Shown here piece by piece: positions 5,388 to 8,883 of a stretch of 8,883 nt of DNA. Positions within the stretch are counted from its first letter, which is position 1; every line of letters begins with the position of its first letter. Location: the NCBI GenBank assembly GCA_004555705.1, contig SFHI01000094.1:1-8883 (forward strand). The letters are read 5' to 3'. The position numbers and the translations under genes were made by a program. This stretch comes from Clostridiales bacterium. GTDB taxonomy: Bacteria > Bacillota > Clostridia > Oscillospirales > Oscillospiraceae. The notes under the pieces are model-generated. The model had not been told where the DNA came from. It did no database searches and saw only the letters and a program-made list of their open reading frames with translations.

Positions 5388-5884
5388 CAGCGGCGGATGT
5401 AGCGAAGCTCACAGGTGGGGGCGCCCTTGGCGATGGTCTGGGGGAGGTCCAGCTCTACGCCGAAGCAGGAACCGATGCCCCGGTCACCGCACATGGCGTG
5501 GTCGCACATCATAGCAATCTGCTCATCGGTGCAGCCCTGCTTCTGCCAGGCCTTTACCAGGGGGCAGTAGTGGAAATCGATGTCCAGATGGTCGTCGTCG
5601 CAGCGGATGATCTTCATCTCGAACACCTTCTGGGCGAAGAAACCGAAGAGGGCTTTCTTGAGGCCCTTCAGGGAATTGCCCATGCCGCCCTTCTCCTTGA
5701 GCAGGTTCCCCTGGTACACGCCGCAGCGGCGGATGGCGGCGGGGGCGAATTCCTCGGCGGGAAGCCCCTTCTTAGCGGCCTCGTCACACAGAAGGTACAT
5801 CCACAGCGCCCGATGCTCCAGCTGCTCCCGGATTCCCACGATGAGAGGATTCTTGATTTTGGCCTCGTTTTTGATCTTGCTCAT
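5387..5884 (-). CDS. L-2-amino-thiazoline-4-carboxylic acid (ATC) hydrolase-family protein
   Basis: A 165-aa cytoplasmic protein matching the family named after Pseudomonas ATC hydrolase (PF14196), which opens the thiazoline ring to give N-carbamoyl-L-cysteine. Features of the family visible here are an N-terminal helical half, then F-H105-Y-C107-P-L-V-K-A-W and G-C118-T-D-E-Q, C127, C132-G-D134-R-G, and a T-I-A-K-G-x-x-x-C158 end. The many conserved Cys, His and Asp residues suggest a thiol or metal centre. I chose the ATG at 5884, not the upstream one at 5929, because GGAGG (5896-5892) lies 7 nt before it and the start overlaps the upstream stop as ATGA. Being last in operon B, after a peptidase and a permease, suggests cleavage of an imported small amide or amidine. 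The family is confident; the thiazoline substrate is not proven for clostridial members. Confidence 0.88.
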   Translation of the reverse strand: MSKIKNEAKIKNPLIVGIREQLEHRALWMYLLCDEAAKKGLPAEEFAPAAIRRCGVYQGNLLKEKGGMGNSLKGLKKALFGFFAQKVFEMKIIRCDDDHLDIDFHYCPLVKAWQKQGCTDEQIAMMCDHAMCGDRGIGSCFGVELDLPQTIAKGAPTCELRYIRR

Positions 5885-7266
5885 TGTTCTGCCTCCATTT
5901 TTATGTAGTCTTTGTAGAAGCGGACGCACTCGCCCACGTTTTCGATACGGATGCGCTCGTCCTCGCCGTGGATGGAGGCAAACTGGCCTGCATCCAGGTC
6001 GATGGGCGCGAAGCGCAGGATGTTGACCGCCACATCCGTCAGCCGACGGGCATCCGTTCCGGCGGTCAGCAGGAAGGGTGCCACGATCACATCCGGGAAG
6101 TTCTCATTCAGCAGCGTTTCCAGCCGCCGGAAGGGGGCGGCGGTGAAATCCGTGGGATGGCAGAAATCCCGCTGCTCCTCCACGATCTCCACACCGTGCT
6201 TTTTCCCGATAGCACGGATTTTTTCCAATCCTTCATACAAATCTTCTTCCCGGACGCAGCGGAGCATCATATAGCTTTCCGCGTGGTCGGCCCGGGCGGC
6301 GGGGTCACTGCCCTTCCTGGCCTGGACGCTCTGGAAGGAGATGCCGGTTTTCAGCATGGCCGCCGCAGGAGGAATCTTTGCCATGACACCCTTGATGATG
6401 GGGGAGAAAAGACGCATATGACCAAACAGCAGCTTCATGGGAAATGCCATATAGGGCACATGGGCAGAAAAGGTTGCCTCGGTTTCCGGGTAGAATCTGG
6501 CCTTGTAAATCTTCGCTCCGTCAACCTCCGCAACAAAGCGGCTCATGCGAACCACCGGCGAGGGGGCTGCCATGCAGAAGCCCTGGTGTCCGGAGGTGTC
6601 CGCATCGGCGGTGCAGCGGTACAGGTGACGGCTCTTCTCGTGGACGGCCACCATGGCGCTCTTGGCGGAGACACCGGGAACCTGACCGCCCAGAATCGCG
6701 CCGCCCTCGTCCAGGACAATGTCGAACCGAATCCCATTTTCCCGGAAGTATTCCGCGGCCAGCACCATGCCGTCGCCGCTTGTTTCCTCATTGTTGGAGG
6801 AGCCGATGAAGAGATTGACTCCGGGGAAGTCGTATCCCTCTTCCAACAACTCCTCCGCCGCCTGAAGCTCCGCGAACAGGGGCGTTTTGGTGTCGATGGT
6901 TCCTCTTCCCCAGAGAAATTCCCCCCGCACCTCCGCCCGGAAGGGATCGGTCTGCCAGCGGTCGCTGCCGTCCACCACATCATGGTGGGACATGAGCAGG
7001 ATATTCCGTTTCGCGTTCCGGCCCCGGAGAATGTAGACAAAGCAGCCGCTTCCGAAGGTCAGCTTCTCCGCCTTGGCGCAGAGCAGGGGAAAATTATCCT
7101 CAAGAACCTGGTAAAATCGATCGAATTCCGCCCGGTATTTCCCATCCACGGTGTACACCGTGCGGCAGTTTACCATGTCGGACAATTTCCGGATATAGAG
7201 TTCCTTCTTTTCCGGACTGACGCATTTACGCTGCTGCCCGGTGCCAAGCCGGCGTTTACGGTTCAT
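5881..7266 (-). CDS. M20-family metallopeptidase, carboxypeptidase S / PM20D1-like
   Basis: A 461-aa zinc hydrolase without signal peptide. The dinuclear metal site is complete: H94-x-D96 in S-H-H-D-V-V, bridging D125 in W-G-R-G-T-I-D-T-K, general base E160 and ligand E161 in N-N-E-E-T-S-G, D186 in D-E-G-G, and H433 in I-H-G-E-D-E-R-I. The W-x-x-D-P-F stretch (104-108), T-A-G-T-D-A-R (401-407) and I-L-R-F-A-P-I (416-422) are typical of the carboxypeptidase S/PM20D1 branch, which hydrolyses C-terminal dipeptide bonds or N-acyl amino acids. The dimerisation lid domain occupies roughly 205-335. The ATG at 7266 is preferred over 7293 because of AAGGAGG 9 nt upstream. It overlaps the transporter end by 11 nt. 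The substrate is probably an imported peptide-like or N-acylated amino acid (inference). Confidence 0.93.
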   Translation of the reverse strand: MNRKRRLGTGQQRKCVSPEKKELYIRKLSDMVNCRTVYTVDGKYRAEFDRFYQVLEDNFPLLCAKAEKLTFGSGCFVYILRGRNAKRNILLMSHHDVVDGSDRWQTDPFRAEVRGEFLWGRGTIDTKTPLFAELQAAEELLEEGYDFPGVNLFIGSSNNEETSGDGMVLAAEYFRENGIRFDIVLDEGGAILGGQVPGVSAKSAMVAVHEKSRHLYRCTADADTSGHQGFCMAAPSPVVRMSRFVAEVDGAKIYKARFYPETEATFSAHVPYMAFPMKLLFGHMRLFSPIIKGVMAKIPPAAAMLKTGISFQSVQARKGSDPAARADHAESYMMLRCVREEDLYEGLEKIRAIGKKHGVEIVEEQRDFCHPTDFTAAPFRRLETLLNENFPDVIVAPFLLTAGTDARRLTDVAVNILRFAPIDLDAGQFASIHGEDERIRIENVGECVRFYKDYIKMEAEQ

Positions 7267-8656
7267 GGTTTGCTTCCTCCTTCCGGTGGGCATCCAGGAA
7301 GGATGCCACGCTCTTTTCGTTATACAGGCAGAAGAACACCGTTGCCAGCAGGCTGAAGCCCCCCGCGATGACGCCGGTGAGCTTGATTCCGGTCAGGCCC
7401 ACGGAGGAACCCGCCGGCGCACCGATGGCCAGCACCGTAGAGACGATGGCTGCCGCGGCAGCCGCTGCCATTTTCTCGATCAGCGTCTTGGTGGCGGCGA
7501 AGATGCCCTCCCGGTTGACGCCGTTTTCGATGCTGTCCTTCTGGATGATGTCCGAGGCCACGGACGACGGCAGCACATTGATGGCCGCGAAGGGAAAGGC
7601 TACCACCACGCCCACAATCAGGCCAACAGCCATTTCCCATCCGGGTACCATATGGGCAATGCTGTCGCCAAAGTAGATGACCACGAACACCACCGTGAAG
7701 ATCACACTGGCGGCCACCAGAAGGAGCTTCTTCCCATGGCGCTTTCCGAAGCGGATGATCACCGGGAACAGGGCAATGGCTACGGCGATGGCGGTAATCA
7801 TTACATAGAAAGCGTTGGCCTCCGGAATTCCCATCAGCTCTGTAATGTAGTAGAGCATGGCCGTCTCGAAGAAAATCAGGGAAACATAGCTGAACAGGTC
7901 CCCGGCGGTGAAGAGGAGAAACTGCCGGTTGCGGAATACGCTTTTGATATTGTCCAGCATACTGCCCGTGGGCACACGAGTGCCCGTGACATAGTCCTTC
8001 TCCCGGAAGGCCGTGGCGCTCAAAGTGACGCAGACAATGCCGATGAGGGTGAAGAACCCGAACACCGCCCGCCAGGCCCAGATGGGCGCCAGCCCCGCGG
8101 CTTTCAGCAGGTTCACGAACAGGGTAGCGGCGTACATAAAAGCGCTGGAGCCCATGAACAGTGCCGCGCTGATGCCGTAATAGCTGACCCGGTCCGCCGC
8201 GTCGGGGATGACCTCCGGCACCAGGGCGTTGCGGGGGATGAAATAGAAGGTGTAGGCCACATAATACACGATGAAGAAGAACCCGACCCACAGGGCATTC
8301 AGCACTGAACCCGCCCGGAAGGGGGCCATGAAAATCAGAAATACGGACAGGGCGTAGGGAAGGCCCGCTTTTTTCAGAAAAGGCATCCGGCGGCCCTCGG
8401 GATTCGTGCTTTTGTCCGAGAGATTGGCGACCAGGGGGTCCGTGACCGCGTCCACCAGCTTGCTCAGGGCGGTGATGACGGACATGACCGTGATGTAGCC
8501 CAGCAGCTTATTCTGGGGCAGCAGATTGGGAATCCCGCTTTTCACCGTGGGCTGGAAGAAGTAGATCAGGTAATTTCCGATGAGGCCGTTGAACAGGCCC
8601 TTGGCAACATCTGCCATGCAGAAGCGGTATATCTGCCGTTTGGATAGCTTGCGCAT
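7256..8656 (-). CDS. GPH-like MFS transporter, first gene of operon B
   Basis: A 466-aa membrane protein with about twelve hydrophobic helices. It belongs to the same MFS_2/GPH group as the transporter at 1232: helix II motif D69-A-V-T-D73-P74, loop S-D-K-S-T (80-84) ending G-R-R-M-P-F, and second-half motif S-D-I-I-Q-K-D-S-I-E-N-G-V-N-R-E-G (368-384). The open frame continues up to 8734, but the extra 26 residues are read through the dispersed repeat. The ATG at 8656 has AAAAGGAG about 7 nt upstream and a normal K/R-rich N-terminus, so it is taken as the start. Both helix II acidic residues used for cation binding in MelB are kept, unlike in the other transporter. A run of seven alanines (397-403) lies in helix XI or nearby. 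With a peptidase and an ATC-hydrolase homologue downstream, the cargo may be an amide or peptide-like compound rather than a sugar. Confidence 0.9.
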   Translation of the reverse strand: MRKLSKRQIYRFCMADVAKGLFNGLIGNYLIYFFQPTVKSGIPNLLPQNKLLGYITVMSVITALSKLVDAVTDPLVANLSDKSTNPEGRRMPFLKKAGLPYALSVFLIFMAPFRAGSVLNALWVGFFFIVYYVAYTFYFIPRNALVPEVIPDAADRVSYYGISAALFMGSSAFMYAATLFVNLLKAAGLAPIWAWRAVFGFFTLIGIVCVTLSATAFREKDYVTGTRVPTGSMLDNIKSVFRNRQFLLFTAGDLFSYVSLIFFETAMLYYITELMGIPEANAFYVMITAIAVAIALFPVIIRFGKRHGKKLLLVAASVIFTVVFVVIYFGDSIAHMVPGWEMAVGLIVGVVVAFPFAAINVLPSSVASDIIQKDSIENGVNREGIFAATKTLIEKMAAAAAAAIVSTVLAIGAPAGSSVGLTGIKLTGVIAGGFSLLATVFFCLYNEKSVASFLDAHRKEEANHEP

Positions 8657-8698
8657 ATTGTATCTCCTTTTGCCATTATTTGCGGCAACCGTGAAGGA

Positions 8699-8803
8699 AA
8701 ATTGTTGTTTAGCGCACTGAAAAAGAACTGTCATTGCGAAACCAGTCCGCAGACTGGTTGTGGCAATCCCCCAACAATTCAGGGCGGTTCGTTAGGGCGT
8801 TTG
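8699..8803 (-). repeat. Dispersed palindromic repeat, right copy (inverted relative to 1-105)
   Basis: The reverse complement matches 1-105 at 103 of 105 positions. The hairpin stem AACCAGTC/GACTGGTT and the outer ATTGC/GCAAT are unchanged. The copy ends 42 nt before the operon B start codon, so operon B must be transcribed from within or just beside it. Homology with the left copy fades after position 105 of the repeat. Confidence 0.9.
8706..8734 (-). promoter_or_regulatory. Weak promoter candidate for operon B inside the repeat
   Basis: On the minus strand, ATGACA (8734-8729, five of six to the -35 consensus) and TAAACA (8711-8706, three of six to the -10) are 17 nt apart. No better pair is visible between the repeat and the ATG at 8656. 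The same pair occurs in the left copy at 70-98, where it would transcribe antisense to araC. The poor -10 makes this tentative. Confidence 0.25.
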
Positions 8804-8832
8804 TCCGTTTTTTGCACATTTCCCCTCTATCC

Positions 8833-8883
8833 GGGGGATTGCCACGCCAGTGTGCGCACTGGCTCGCAATGACAGCGTTTTTT
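8833..8883 (+). repeat. Third, diverged copy of the palindromic repeat
   Basis: GGGGGATTGCCAC (8833-8845) and GCAATGACAG (8866-8875) match the outer parts of the left copy. The inner stem is changed to GCCAGTG/CACTGGC (8846-8852, 8857-8863) around the same TGCG loop. It is followed by CGTTTTTT up to the window end, so it could act as a plus-strand terminator. It lies 29 nt from the end of the right copy and in the opposite orientation to it. Confidence 0.75.

Noticed and set aside
5050..5412. 120-aa open frame through the repeat cluster, minus strand
   Set aside because: It runs through the long hairpin and the composite repeat, has no ribosome binding site and crosses the operon B terminator.
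5885..5929. Upstream start for the ATC-hydrolase-family gene
   Set aside because: GGAGG at 5896-5892 and the ATGA overlap with the upstream stop favour 5884; the 15 extra residues are not family-like.
5884..7356. 490-aa open frame on the plus strand
   Set aside because: It is the antisense shadow of the M20 peptidase, whose metal site is complete on the other strand.
7241..8308. 355-aa open frame on the plus strand
   Set aside because: It is antisense to the second transporter and is His/Gly/Asp-rich with no recognisable domain.
8657..8734. 26-residue N-terminal extension of the second transporter
   Set aside because: It is translated from the dispersed repeat (the same first nine residues arise from the left copy), and the ribosome binding site supports the start at 8656.
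8833..8883. Dedicated terminator at the right window edge
   Set aside because: The hairpin ends in a T run, but it is a copy of the dispersed repeat and no plus-strand gene lies immediately upstream, so it is listed as a repeat only.

Overview
The window looks like chromosomal DNA from a GC-rich anaerobic gut Clostridium relative, most likely Oscillospiraceae (Clostridial cluster IV). The reasons are the strong AGGAGG-type ribosome binding sites, a 61-aa conserved clostridial protein, the mix of GPH-type transporters with PHP and ATC-hydrolase-family enzymes, and short GC-rich hairpin repeats of the kind scattered between genes in that group. The genus cannot be fixed from the sequence alone. 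There is no rRNA, tRNA, transposase, phage gene or CRISPR array.

Layout. Positions 1-105 are a dispersed repeat cut by the window edge. An AraC-family regulator (154-1026, minus) is divergent from operon A (plus): a GPH-family transporter (1232-2539), an alpha/beta-hydrolase esterase (2543-3301) and a CehA/McbA-like PHP metallohydrolase (3304-4554). The three genes are separated by 2-3 nt and end at a strong intrinsic terminator (4562-4608). A 61-aa minus-strand gene (4607-4792) converges on that terminator. Positions 4793-5386 hold no gene but contain a large inverted-repeat unit (4907-5157), a separate interrupted hairpin of about 45 bp (5199-5320), and a minus-strand terminator (5340-5387). 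Operon B (minus) follows in transcription order: a second GPH-like transporter (8656-7256), an M20 peptidase of the carboxypeptidase S/PM20D1 type (7266-5881) and an ATC-hydrolase-family protein (5884-5387). Its genes overlap by 11 and 4 nt. The right edge (8699-8803) is an inverted, nearly identical copy of the left-edge repeat, followed by a diverged third copy (8833-8883).

How the genes may work together (inference). Each operon pairs one sugar-type permease with two cytoplasmic hydrolases, and neither contains a glycosidase. Operon A, probably controlled by the adjacent AraC protein, looks like uptake plus ester or phosphoester cleavage of a small acylated compound. Operon B looks like uptake of a small amide or cyclic amidine, then ring opening and N-acyl or N-carbamoyl amino acid cleavage. 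This is formally like the known route from 2-amino-thiazoline-4-carboxylate to cysteine, but with a different M20 subfamily. The whole gene block lies between about 105-bp inverted repeats that differ at two positions.
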